DNA from: Streptomycetaceae bacterium
GTDB lineage: Bacteria; Actinomycetota; Actinomycetes; Nanopelagicales; Nanopelagicaceae
Length of the DNA: 9,833 nucleotides
Assembly: GCA_027488165.1 (NCBI GenBank)
Contig: JAIYCF010000041.1
Coordinates: 1-9,833 of the forward strand
Direction: 5' to 3'
In this document: one piece after another, positions 1 to 6,880 of the stretch
How positions within the stretch are numbered: position 1 is the stretch's first letter
How the letters are laid out: every line of letters starts with the position of its first letter
Program-made: the position numbers and the translations under genes
Notes under the pieces: generated by a model
What the model saw: only the letters and a program-made list of their open reading frames with translations
Told to the model about the DNA's origin: nothing
Database searches by the model: none

Positions 1-112
1 AAGCAGAAGTGTTTACACGGCAGAAATCAATTACGCGACGCTTTGTAAACATGGTGGAAATATAAATTGTTAACTAACTAAACGCAACACGCCAAGTATT
101 TTCAACTGCAAT
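1..112 (-). promoter_or_regulatory. Non-coding leader, probably of recA, with a candidate promoter
   Basis: No gene is visible here. Because DUF3046 normally sits directly before recA in Actinobacteria, this is probably the recA upstream region, read leftwards. On the minus strand a candidate promoter has -35 TTGCGT (82-87), a 17-base spacer and -10 TATATT (59-64), placing the transcript start near 50-54. The -10 box matches the consensus at 5 of 6 positions; the -35 matches only at its first three. No actinobacterial LexA box of the form GAACN4GTTC is present. The recA assignment is inference from synteny, since its start codon is outside the window. Confidence 0.4.
10..51. repeat. 8-base inverted repeat TGTTTACA / TGTAAACA, possible operator pair
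   Basis: TGTTTACA at 10-17 and TGTAAACA at 44-51 are perfect reverse complements separated by 26 bases. Each arm is itself of the form TGTNNACA. The pair lies just downstream of the candidate -10 box at 59-64, where a repressor could block transcription, or the arms could pair in the leader RNA. No known regulator is recognised from the motif. Confidence 0.4.
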
Positions 113-310
113 CTATCTATGTTTTAAAGTCTCACTTGGATAAGCAGAACACACAGCTCGCCATATTTCATGAGGTTCTAATCCACTTTGCAGCGCTTCA
201 TCGACGCTCTTGCTGCCGAGTTCGGTAATTGCAATGTCTTTGCAGAAAGATGGCGCCCATTCTGGGCCAAATGAGAGATTTAAGCGTTCGCGAAGGTCTG
301 AGATACGCAT
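113..310 (-). CDS. DUF3046 family small protein
   Basis: A 65-residue protein of the actinobacterial DUF3046 family; its function is unknown. The recognisable family features are the N-terminal MRISDLRERL stretch, the Phe-Gly pair near residue 14, an ITELG segment around 28-32, and the conserved WRAVC near residues 50-54, at about the usual family length. The family is typically encoded immediately before recA, as in Mycobacterium, which fits its position here as the last gene before a non-coding leader. The ATG at 310 follows the stop of the TetR gene by 18 bases. That gap is pure AT apart from single bases and has no Shine-Dalgarno sequence, so the gene may be translated from a leaderless transcript or by coupling. 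Confidence 0.85.
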   Translation of the reverse strand: MRISDLRERLNLSFGPEWAPSFCKDIAITELGSKSVDEALQSGLEPHEIWRAVCSAYPSETLKHR

Positions 311-334
311 TTAATTAAAATTTAGAATTTAGAA
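311..334 (-). promoter_or_regulatory. AT-rich junction with tandem TTCTAAA; possible leaderless promoter
   Basis: Read on the minus strand, the end of the TetR gene runs through TTCTAAATTCTAAATT and then TTAATTAA straight into the DUF3046 ATG. The 7-base unit TTCTAAA occurs twice in tandem, and the first copy contains the TetR stop codon. A TAAATT (TANNNT-type -10 box) lies 8 bases before the ATG, the spacing expected for a leaderless actinobacterial transcript. The -35 side is not recognisable. Confidence 0.25.
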
Positions 335-856
335 GAGGGTGCGATCGACTAAGAGTTCGGCTTGTTCACGTGATTGCTCGGGAGTTAGCGGCTGTAGCGC
401 CTGGCCCATGAGCCAGCGCATTGCAACTCCTGTTCCGGCCGCTGATTTTGTTGCGGCAAATATGCATTTAGCTAAATCTAGGTAGAGCGGATGTTCTGCG
501 TGAGAGAGCATCTCGGTAAGCGCTTCTTTGTCGTTGATGCGCATGGAAGATAGCGCACCATCTGTTGAAATATAGAGTGAGAGTTTTTCCAAAGCATCTG
601 CCGGGGTGCCTGCTTTGTTAGCAAGGTCAATCATAAATTCTACTTCTGCTGTTATTAGAGCTGAGATAACGGCAGATTTATCGCGGTAGTGATTGTATAA
701 AGTAGCGCGAGATACTTGTGAAGCATCTGCAATTTCGATCATTGATATATTTGATAGACCGAATTGAGAAATTAATTTTTTGGCGCCTTCTAGAATTGCG
801 CTCTCGGTACGGCGGTGAGTTGCGCCTTGGGTGGCGTACTTAGGCTGCGTCGACAA
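329..856 (-). CDS. TetR/AcrR family transcriptional regulator
   Basis: A DNA-binding regulator with a typical TetR N-terminal domain: a first helix starting at RRTESAILEGAKKL, then a helix-turn-helix ending in the hallmark TLYNHYRDK (about residues 52-60 from the start chosen). The C-terminal ligand-binding part is short and not recognisable, so the ligand is unknown. I chose TTG at 856 (175 residues): AGAGAG lies 7 bases upstream and the overlap with clgR is then only 17 bases. GTG at 871 and ATG at 907 (192 residues) are alternatives, but ATG would overlap clgR by 68 bases and its extra residues do not look like family sequence. There is no divergent gene that would be an obvious target. 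Its position between clgR and DUF3046 suggests co-transcription and translational coupling with clgR. Confidence 0.85.
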   Translation of the reverse strand: MSTQPKYATQGATHRRTESAILEGAKKLISQFGLSNISMIEIADASQVSRATLYNHYRDKSAVISALITAEVEFMIDLANKAGTPADALEKLSLYISTDGALSSMRINDKEALTEMLSHAEHPLYLDLAKCIFAATKSAAGTGVAMRWLMGQALQPLTPEQSREQAELLVDRTLF

Positions 857-1106
857 CGGACAACTTCGCACTCTCTTGAGACTTGAGCTCAAGTGAGACG
901 TTGGCAATAACAGAAGAGAGAGTTAGATCTAGCGCTTCGCAAATTGCATTTAAAAGTTCCGAGGACGCTTCTTTTTGGCCGCGTTCAACTTCAGATAGGT
1001 AACCCAGCGAGACGCGCGCTTCTCGTGCAACATCGCGCAAGGTGCGTGATTGTTCGGTGCGAGCAGCGCGCAGGGTCTGACCAACTGCGGTACGTAATAG
1101 CGCCAT
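840..1106 (-). CDS. clgR: ClgR-type XRE transcriptional regulator
   Basis: An 88-residue protein matching ClgR, the actinobacterial activator of clp protease genes and of other stress genes in several species. The helix-turn-helix spans about residues 21-45, with the signature RVSLGYLSEVERGQKEAS followed by SELLNAICEALD. I chose the ATG at 1106 over the one at 1115: GAAGGG is 9 bases before 1106 but directly abuts 1115, and the resulting MALLRTAVGQTLR matches the usual ClgR start. The gene follows cinA closely, the conserved actinobacterial order. The C-terminus ends in Val-Asp-Ala-Ala. In Streptomyces, ClgR is a Clp substrate through C-terminal alanines, so this tail may be a degradation signal (inference). 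Confidence 0.88.
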   Translation of the reverse strand: MALLRTAVGQTLRAARTEQSRTLRDVAREARVSLGYLSEVERGQKEASSELLNAICEALDLTLSSVIANVSLELKSQESAKLSVVDAA

Positions 1107-1123
1107 CTTGGCCATCCCTTCTC

Positions 1124-1618
1124 TTATTTATCGCGTTGTCTAAGGATACGCGCAAAAGAGGCGATCGCGCTTGCTACGGTGGCGTTTCGCACGACTTCAC
1201 GTTCGCCAGATAGCGAAAGTTCGATGACTTGAACCACCGGGCCAACAAAGGCCACGAAAACGCGGCCGGCATCCGAACCATCGGATGGGCCAGGTCCTGC
1301 AACTCCCGTTGTTGCGATCGCCCAAGTGGAACCGAAAGATTTGTTGGCACCACGTCCCATTTCAATTGCGACTTCTTCGCTTACCACCGTGCGCTCTGCA
1401 ATTACCGCTTCATCTACTCCGAGAAGTGAAACCTTTATTTCGGGGCGGTAAGCAGTTAGTGAACCAAGGAAAACATCTGAAGCACCCGGAACAATTGTTA
1501 AAGCGTTACTTAATCCTCCGGCAGTTAGTGATTCAGCAGTGGATAGCGTTTCGCCACGGGCACGCAATGAGTTATGGATATCGGATACAAGTCCGAGAAT
1601 CTCATTTGAAAGCGCCAT
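1124..1618 (-). CDS. cinA: CinA C-terminal domain protein, nicotinamide-nucleotide amidohydrolase (PncC type)
   Basis: A 164-residue protein consisting only of the CinA C-terminal (PncC) domain, which hydrolyses NMN to nicotinate mononucleotide in pyridine nucleotide salvage. Visible family motifs are TAES (27-30) with the presumed catalytic Ser30, VPGAS (43-47), the Tyr57/Lys62 pair in TAYRPEIKVSLLGV, and ATTGVAGPG (102-110). The stretch after TAES reads LTAGGLS instead of the common C/L-TGG form, a modest variation. The N-terminal molybdopterin-binding-like domain of full CinA is absent, as is common for the free-standing PncC type. The ATG at 1618 has a good CGGAG ribosome-binding site about 6 bases upstream, the clearest in the window, and follows the pgsA stop after 17 bases. 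A competence role is not implied. Confidence 0.9.
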   Translation of the reverse strand: MALSNEILGLVSDIHNSLRARGETLSTAESLTAGGLSNALTIVPGASDVFLGSLTAYRPEIKVSLLGVDEAVIAERTVVSEEVAIEMGRGANKSFGSTWAIATTGVAGPGPSDGSDAGRVFVAFVGPVVQVIELSLSGEREVVRNATVASAIASFARILRQRDK

Positions 1619-1635
1619 CGTGACTCCGAGTAAAT

Positions 1636-2187
1636 CTAATTGGTGGTCTGCGGTCTAAAGGCAGATCGTACATAGTAAGCACCGGTAACGATAGTGAGTG
1701 CGATCGCAATGTACATAAATCCATCACGGAACCAGTAGAGCGAAGGATCTAACGGCAGAACATAGAAACCGGTTCCAAAACCTTGGAAGGCTGCCTTTAT
1801 CTTTCCACCCTTGTTTGCTGGAATGACTCCCCGCTTAACGATTGCCAATCTGAAGAAAGTTATTCCTATTTCGCGCGCCAAAATTACGATCGTAATCCAC
1901 CAAGGCATGCGATCGAGAATTGATAGGCAGATCATCGCTGTACCGACCATCGCCTTGTCGGCAACTGGATCGAGAAATTTACCTAGCTCGGTTATTTGCT
2001 GGCGACTGCGCGCTAACTTGCCATCGACAATATCGGTTAGACCTAGAATAAAAAATATCCACCACGAAATAATCTGCCAGTTGTAATCATCTCCCCCGTT
2101 CATGAAGAGAGCAACTGCCCCAAACGGGATTAAGACAAGTCGTGCAATCGTTAACGAATTGGGAGTTACGAAAGCTGGAACTCTCAC
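1636..2187 (-). CDS. pgsA: CDP-diacylglycerol--glycerol-3-phosphate 3-phosphatidyltransferase
   Basis: An integral membrane enzyme of 183 residues that joins CDP-diacylglycerol and glycerol-3-phosphate, the committed step to phosphatidylglycerol. The CDP-alcohol phosphatidyltransferase signature is complete: Asp52, Asp55, Gly56, Ala59, Arg60, then Gly69, Asp73 and Asp77. The N-terminal TPNSLTIARLVLIP is typical of PgsA. Several hydrophobic segments are visible (about 13-30, 38-50, 80-110, 155-175). The start is a GTG at 2187 that overlaps the rimO TGA by four bases (GTGA), a classic coupling arrangement; no Shine-Dalgarno sequence is evident. The family also includes other phosphatidyltransferases, so the exact acceptor is assigned by similarity and synteny. 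Confidence 0.9.
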   Translation of the reverse strand: MRVPAFVTPNSLTIARLVLIPFGAVALFMNGGDDYNWQIISWWIFFILGLTDIVDGKLARSRQQITELGKFLDPVADKAMVGTAMICLSILDRMPWWITIVILAREIGITFFRLAIVKRGVIPANKGGKIKAAFQGFGTGFYVLPLDPSLYWFRDGFMYIAIALTIVTGAYYVRSAFRPQTTN

Positions 2188-3578
2188 AGCGCACGCGCCA
2201 CTAAATCTGCACCCATGGATTCGATCACCACGGCATCAATATATTGCCCAACTTTAAAGTTGGTTCCGATAAATGATGTTGTGCCATCTACTTCAGGCCC
2301 TTGGTGTGCGGCGCGCCCTTCCTGCAACTCTTCATCCTCGATTAAGACGCGGACGGTCTCCCCAATACGAGCAGCGGCGCGCATTGAAACCATCTCATCA
2401 GCCAAAGAAGAGAGCGCTTCTACACGTTCGCGGATAACTTCTTCGGCCACTTTTTCGGATAAATCTAGCGCTTCGGTATTGTCTTCATCAGAGTATCCAA
2501 AGATGCCAATTGCATCTAACTTGGCTGCACTGATGAAGTTTGCAAGATCGTCATAATCTTCTTGTGTCTCTCCCGGAAAACCGACGATGAAGTTGGAACG
2601 AATACCCGCTTCAGGTGATAGCGCTCTGATCTGAGTAATCAGATGTAAGAATTTTTCAGAATCTCCAAAGCGGCGCATCCGGCGCAAGACTGTTGGGCTG
2701 GTGTGCTGGAACGAGAGATCAAAATATGGAGCAACTTTCTCATTTTCAATCATCGCTTGCAGCAGTGACGGACGCATCTCCGCTGGCTGCAGATAAGAAA
2801 GGCGAACTCTTTCGATCCCCTCAATGGCAGCGAAGTCGGGAAGTATCTTCTCCATTAACTTTAAATCGCCGAGGTCTTTTCCATATGAAGTCGTATTTTC
2901 ACTAACCAGGAATAGCTCGGTGACTCCGTTTTTAGCGAGCCATTTTCCTTCTTCAATAATTTCAGTTGGCTTGCGTGAGATAAATGAACCACGGAAATAT
3001 GGAATGGCACAGAAAGAACAGCGGCGATCACAACCGGAGGCGATCTTTAACGGAGCCCACGGCGCATCACCTAAACGCTTGCGAAAGAGCGAACCTCCCG
3101 CGCCAAGTGTCGACGCATATGACTCGTCTATCGCCTCTTGTCGCGCAGCGGGACGATCTGCTGGCGCAATAGGTAGAAGTGATCTGCGATCTCTTGGAAC
3201 ATGAGGGGTGTGCGCATTTCCAGAAACAATTGATTGCAATCGTGCAGAAATATCTTGGTAATCATCAAATCCCAAAATGCCATCTGCCTCTGGCAAAGCT
3301 TTGGCTAACTCTTGACCGTAACGCTCGGCCATACAGCCAACAGCGACGACAGCACGCGTAGTTCCGTGGCCTTTAAGAGAATTGGCTTCAAGCAGGGCGT
3401 CAATAGAATCTTTTTTCGCAGATTCGATAAAACCACAAGTATTTACGACAGCAACTTCAGCGTCTTCAACTTCGCTAACCAAGGTCCAGCCATCGGCTGC
3501 TAAACGACCTGCGAGTTCTTCGGAGTCGACTTCATTACGGGCGCAGCCCATGGTGACGATTGCAACTGTCCGACTCAT
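2184..3578 (-). CDS. rimO: Ribosomal protein S12 methylthiotransferase RimO
   Basis: A 464-residue radical-SAM enzyme that adds a methylthio group to a conserved aspartate of ribosomal protein S12. The N-terminal domain carries the three cysteines for the auxiliary [4Fe-4S] cluster: Cys12 (MGCARNEVDSEE), Cys48 (NTCGFI) and Cys82 (VGCMAERY). The radical-SAM cluster motif is CDRRCSFC with Cys183, Cys187 and Cys190. A C-terminal TRAM-like region covers about the last 65 residues. CARNEVDSEE and the early TRAM end fit RimO rather than the tRNA enzyme MiaB, which in this gene block lies beyond recA. The insertion around 120-165 with many Arg and Pro is loosely conserved in actinobacterial RimO. 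The ATG at 3578 is 26 bases after the rodZ stop and has no clear ribosome-binding site. Confidence 0.93.
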   Translation of the reverse strand: MSRTVAIVTMGCARNEVDSEELAGRLAADGWTLVSEVEDAEVAVVNTCGFIESAKKDSIDALLEANSLKGHGTTRAVVAVGCMAERYGQELAKALPEADGILGFDDYQDISARLQSIVSGNAHTPHVPRDRRSLLPIAPADRPAARQEAIDESYASTLGAGGSLFRKRLGDAPWAPLKIASGCDRRCSFCAIPYFRGSFISRKPTEIIEEGKWLAKNGVTELFLVSENTTSYGKDLGDLKLMEKILPDFAAIEGIERVRLSYLQPAEMRPSLLQAMIENEKVAPYFDLSFQHTSPTVLRRMRRFGDSEKFLHLITQIRALSPEAGIRSNFIVGFPGETQEDYDDLANFISAAKLDAIGIFGYSDEDNTEALDLSEKVAEEVIRERVEALSSLADEMVSMRAAARIGETVRVLIEDEELQEGRAAHQGPEVDGTTSFIGTNFKVGQYIDAVVIESMGADLVARAL

Positions 3579-3604
3579 TTGTCAGATGGTACAGCGTGCA
3601 GAGA

Positions 3605-4366
3605 TTACTTGGATCTAAAAGTCTTACGAATCTCTTGGTTACGTGCACCTAACGGCGCTAATTTCTCACCATTTAGCGTTAAATCAAGATCTCCCGCATT
3701 GCTGAGATAGATACTGATAGATGTTAGTGCGCTAAAGGTCTTCGTGTCACCTTGAAAGATTGGGTCTTGAAAAAGTGTTTTGCCACCTGCGACGACGTGA
3801 ATATTTGAACTTCCACGTGTTGCCGAAATTGTTAACTTCATCTCTCCATTGGCTGCTGCAGGAACGCTTTCAGTCGCAGCAGGTTCTGTAGCCACCGCTG
3901 AGGCAGAGAGCGATGGTGTAGGTGTTGCAGATGCACTAGGTGTTGCAGACGGAGTTGATGTCGCTACCGGAGTAATCGTTGTCTCAGAATTTGAAATAAT
4001 AATTTGGCCAATAGCAATCGCTGATAAGAGGGCGACTGAAGCGATCACCAACGACTTCGGCTTGATTGATTTACGTTCAGTTGGTATCCGGGTCACGTTA
4101 TTTTCGACCAACATATCGTGAATCTTTCGCGATTCACTGGAGTGCTCTTCGTTGTAAAGATCAATAAGCGTCTGTGCATCTACAAAGATATGAGTTGCAA
4201 TATTGCGAAGATGCCCGCGCGCATATGTGTCACCACCACAATGGACAAAATTATTTTTCTCCATCTCGGTTAGCAATCCTGCGCGGATACTTACTCGTGA
4301 TGCGAGTTCGTCAATGCTAAGCCCGGCGCTTTCGCGCGCGCCTTGCATAAATTGACCAAGTGACAT
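3605..4366 (-). CDS. rodZ: RodZ-like membrane protein with N-terminal HTH and C-terminal DUF4115
   Basis: A 253-residue RodZ-like protein. It has a cytoplasmic helix-turn-helix domain (about 4-70) with the family phrase DTYARGHLRNIA, a basic stretch, one transmembrane helix (about 105-125), a Ser/Thr/Ala/Pro-rich linker (about 128-172) and a C-terminal beta domain of the DUF4115 type (about 175-250). In bacteria with MreB, RodZ links the cytoskeleton to the wall machinery; in actinobacteria the role is less certain. I chose ATG at 4366, giving MSLGQFMQGARE, the usual start of the family. A TTG at 4378 would add four residues. Neither start has a strong ribosome-binding site. This is the first gene after the only sizeable internal spacer, so it probably begins a transcription unit that continues into rimO and pgsA. 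Confidence 0.85.
   Translation of the reverse strand: MSLGQFMQGARESAGLSIDELASRVSIRAGLLTEMEKNNFVHCGGDTYARGHLRNIATHIFVDAQTLIDLYNEEHSSESRKIHDMLVENNVTRIPTERKSIKPKSLVIASVALLSAIAIGQIIISNSETTITPVATSTPSATPSASATPTPSLSASAVATEPAATESVPAAANGEMKLTISATRGSSNIHVVAGGKTLFQDPIFQGDTKTFSALTSISIYLSNAGDLDLTLNGEKLAPLGARNQEIRKTFRSK
3919..3949. repeat. 13-base direct repeat, 18-base period, in the rodZ linker
   Basis: TAGGTGTTGCAGA occurs at 3919-3931 and again at 3937-3949. The 18-base period equals six codons and encodes part of the alternating Ser-Ala-Thr-Pro linker outside the membrane. It keeps the reading frame, so gain or loss of a unit would change linker length without breaking the protein. Confidence 0.7.
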
Positions 4367-4505
4367 TTCTGCTCGCAATGCTAAGTATTGGGATTACTGA
4401 TGGGTAAAGTCTAGAACCGAGATCACCCCTGCGATAGCCATATGCGTGAATACGGGGTGAAATCACCCCCAGAGGTAGTCCCCTATTTGGTTAACATCGC
4501 CACTT
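4367..4505 (-). promoter_or_regulatory. ftsK-rodZ spacer, probable promoter/operator region of the rodZ cluster
   Basis: This is the only internal spacer above 30 bases. It contains a perfect palindrome, GGGGTGAAATCACCCC (4454-4469), and an upstream direct repeat of one half, GAGATCACCCC (4419-4429) against GAAATCACCCC (4459-4469), exactly 40 bases apart and with one mismatch. I could not find a convincing -35/-10 pair; TAGACT on the minus strand near 4408-4413 is a weak -10 candidate. The palindrome could fold as a 6-base-pair hairpin in the ftsK transcript, but it is not followed by a run of T, so it is not a normal intrinsic terminator. A repeated protein-binding site is the better reading. 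Confidence 0.45.
4454..4469. repeat. Perfect 16-base palindrome, candidate operator
   Basis: GGGGTGA and TCACCCC are perfect inverted repeats around a central AA. A third copy of TCACCCC lies at 4423-4429. The arrangement of one complete dyad plus one half-site four helical turns away resembles a cooperative operator. The binding protein is not known from the sequence. Confidence 0.55.
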
Positions 4506-6863
4506 TCAATAATCGCGGAGCGTGGCAAGAACAGAATCGAGTTCATCAGGTTTAACCATTACAACTCGTGCCTTAGAGCCCTCTGATGGTCCTACGATTC
4601 CGCGGGACTCCATTAAATCCATTAAGCGCCCGGCCTTTGCAAAACCAACTCGCAGTTTTCGTTGCAGCATCGACGTAGATCCAAATTGCGTTCCAACAAC
4701 TAATTCAATCGCTTGGAGAAGTAGATCTAAATCATCACCTATCTCTTTATCAACCATCTTTGAAGATTGCGGAGCAACTGTGACATCTTCACGATAGCGA
4801 GGTGAAAGTTGCTTCTTTACGTGGTTGGTAACTGCTTCGATTTCGCGCTCTGAAACATAGGCGCCTTGAATACGGATAGCGCGTGAAGCGCCCATTGGAA
4901 TAAACAACCCGTCGCCCTGTCCAACCAACTTCTCTGCACCAGGGCTATCTAAGATAACGCGGCTATCGGCTAACGAACTCGTTGCAAAGGAAAGACGTGA
5001 TGGAACGTTTGCCTTAATGAGGCCAGTAACAACATCTACAGATGGTCGCTGAGTAGCAAGTACCAAGTGGATACCTGCCGAACGCGCCAACTGCGTAATT
5101 CGCACAACCGATTCTTCAACTTCGCGCGCTGCCACCATCATCAAATCGGCGAGCTCATCGATTATGACAAGCAAATAAGGGTATGGCTCAACTACACGAT
5201 CGCTTCCAGGAGGAGGAATTACCTTTCCGGCACGCACCGCTTTATTAAAATCATCAATATGTCTAAATCCAAATGTTGAGAGATCTTCATAGCGAAGATC
5301 CATCTCACGAACTACCCAAGTAAGTGCATCTGCTGCTTTCTTTGGGTTGGTAATGATTGGAGTAATCAAATGTGGGATGCCTTCATATGCGGTTAGTTCA
5401 ACACGCTTCGGATCAATTAAGACTAAGCGAACTTCGTCAGGGGTGGCGCGCATCAAAATTGAAGTAATCATCGCGTTAATCATTGATGACTTACCGGCAC
5501 CGGTTGCACCAGCAACTAACAAATGCGGCATCTTGGCTAAGTTGGCACAGACAAAGTTTCCTTCTACATCTTTACCGAGCGCCACCAACATTGGGTGGTG
5601 ATCCTGCCCAGCCACAGTTGAGCGCATAACATCGCCTAAAGCGACGATTTCACGGTCGGTATTTGGAATCTCGATACCGACTGCAGATTTACCGGGAATC
5701 GGCGAGAGAATGCGGACATCGCTAGATGCAACTGCATATGAAATGTTTTTTGCTAGCGCCGTGATTCTTTCAACCTTAACTGCATTGCCTAGTTCTACTT
5801 CATAGCGCGTGACAGTTGGACCGCGCATAAAGCCAGTGACTTGGGCATCGATTTCGAACTGCAGAAAGACTTCAGTAAGGGCAGCAACAACGGTGTCATT
5901 GGCTTTTGATTTTGCCTTTGCGGCAGGGCCGGTGCGAAGTAAATCTTGCGGAGGGAGCGAATAATTTGAATCAGCAGTTAATAGCAGTTGCTCAGGTCGC
6001 TTTCCTGTTGCTGCCGGTGCGCTTGTAGCCGCGGTCGGAGCTTGGACTACGCGAGGAACCTCAACTGTGAATTCTTCATCAAATGACTCTTCATCAATCT
6101 CTTCTTCGTTTTCGTCGGCATGCTGGTTCCAAGCAACAACCGGCGTTTCAAATGGTGGAGTATCGGTAATCTCAAAGTCTGATTCTTCACGTTGTGGTCG
6201 CTTTGACCAGAGCCAGATACCAGTGTTCTTTACGCGAATGCCAACGGATGAAAGCGGGGTCGCGGTTGTGACCAATAAACCAAAACAGAACAACGCGATC
6301 AAGAATGGATATGCCAAGAGCGATGTCATTAACGCTTCAAGTGGCATGGATACCGCATAGCCCAACCATCCACCGCCGTGTCGCATCGCCGTTGCGCCAG
6401 TCGGATTAACCGCACCTAGCGAACCATTTAGTAAATGTGCCAATCCGCAAGCGCTAACTACCAATGTGATTACGCCGACGATTATTCGAGAAGTTGCCTT
6501 GTGGCTATCTGGGGATCGGAATAAACGCAATGCAAAGTAGAGAATTAAGAGAGGGGCAAAGAAGCCAATTCGGCCAAAGGCGCCGTAGATAACTGCGTAA
6601 AGATTTCGACCCACAAAGTTATCGGCTGCAAACCAAGTTCCAGCAAATGCAGCAAGGGCGAGAATTAAAAGAAGGAAAGCTAGACCATCGCGATGATGGG
6701 CGGGATCTAAATCGCGCGCACCTCGAGCCAAGAAACGTACCGTTGAACCCAGCGCTTTGGCGATGGTTCTCCAAAGGGCGCTAATCGAACGCCCAACAAA
6801 TGAGAGCGCGGTCTGACCTGCGCCGCCTGATTTGCGAGTAGATGTGCGTTTCTTCTTAGCCAC
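4506..6863 (-). CDS. ftsK: DNA translocase FtsK
   Basis: A 785-residue septal DNA translocase that pumps chromosome ends apart during division. Four transmembrane segments are visible in the first 200 residues (about 61-80, 88-112, 126-146, 175-199), then an acidic linker (about 225-270, with a Glu/Asp cluster at 250-264). The motor follows, with Walker A GATGAGKS (452-459) and Walker B LLVIIDE ending at Asp569/Glu570. A conserved ATQRPSVDV lies at 603-611. The C-terminal gamma winged-helix domain (about 710-770), which reads DNA polarity sequences, is intact. The linker is short compared with E. coli FtsK, normal for actinobacterial forms. The start is GTG at 6863, giving MAKKKRTSTRK; AAAGG is present but only 1 base before it. 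It follows rnj after 17 bases. Confidence 0.95.
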   Translation of the reverse strand: MAKKKRTSTRKSGGAGQTALSFVGRSISALWRTIAKALGSTVRFLARGARDLDPAHHRDGLAFLLLILALAAFAGTWFAADNFVGRNLYAVIYGAFGRIGFFAPLLILYFALRLFRSPDSHKATSRIIVGVITLVVSACGLAHLLNGSLGAVNPTGATAMRHGGGWLGYAVSMPLEALMTSLLAYPFLIALFCFGLLVTTATPLSSVGIRVKNTGIWLWSKRPQREESDFEITDTPPFETPVVAWNQHADENEEEIDEESFDEEFTVEVPRVVQAPTAATSAPAATGKRPEQLLLTADSNYSLPPQDLLRTGPAAKAKSKANDTVVAALTEVFLQFEIDAQVTGFMRGPTVTRYEVELGNAVKVERITALAKNISYAVASSDVRILSPIPGKSAVGIEIPNTDREIVALGDVMRSTVAGQDHHPMLVALGKDVEGNFVCANLAKMPHLLVAGATGAGKSSMINAMITSILMRATPDEVRLVLIDPKRVELTAYEGIPHLITPIITNPKKAADALTWVVREMDLRYEDLSTFGFRHIDDFNKAVRAGKVIPPPGSDRVVEPYPYLLVIIDELADLMMVAAREVEESVVRITQLARSAGIHLVLATQRPSVDVVTGLIKANVPSRLSFATSSLADSRVILDSPGAEKLVGQGDGLFIPMGASRAIRIQGAYVSEREIEAVTNHVKKQLSPRYREDVTVAPQSSKMVDKEIGDDLDLLLQAIELVVGTQFGSTSMLQRKLRVGFAKAGRLMDLMESRGIVGPSEGSKARVVMVKPDELDSVLATLRDY

Positions 6864-6880
6864 ACCTTTAATCTTAGCGG

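Noticed and set aside
944..1623. Several plus-strand open frames opposite clgR and cinA
   Set aside because: They are antisense to clear genes, have shadow-like composition and no supporting start signals.
2824..3204. 126-residue plus-strand open frame opposite rimO
   Set aside because: It covers the rimO radical-SAM region in antisense; no recognisable domain or ribosome-binding site.
3849..4121. Plus-strand Val/Ala/Gly-rich open frame opposite rodZ
   Set aside because: Its low-complexity sequence is the antisense of the Ser/Thr/Ala/Pro linker of RodZ.
4454..4474. Intrinsic terminator for ftsK
   Set aside because: The hairpin stem is good, but the loop is tiny and no T-run follows on the minus strand; an operator explains the repeated half-site better.
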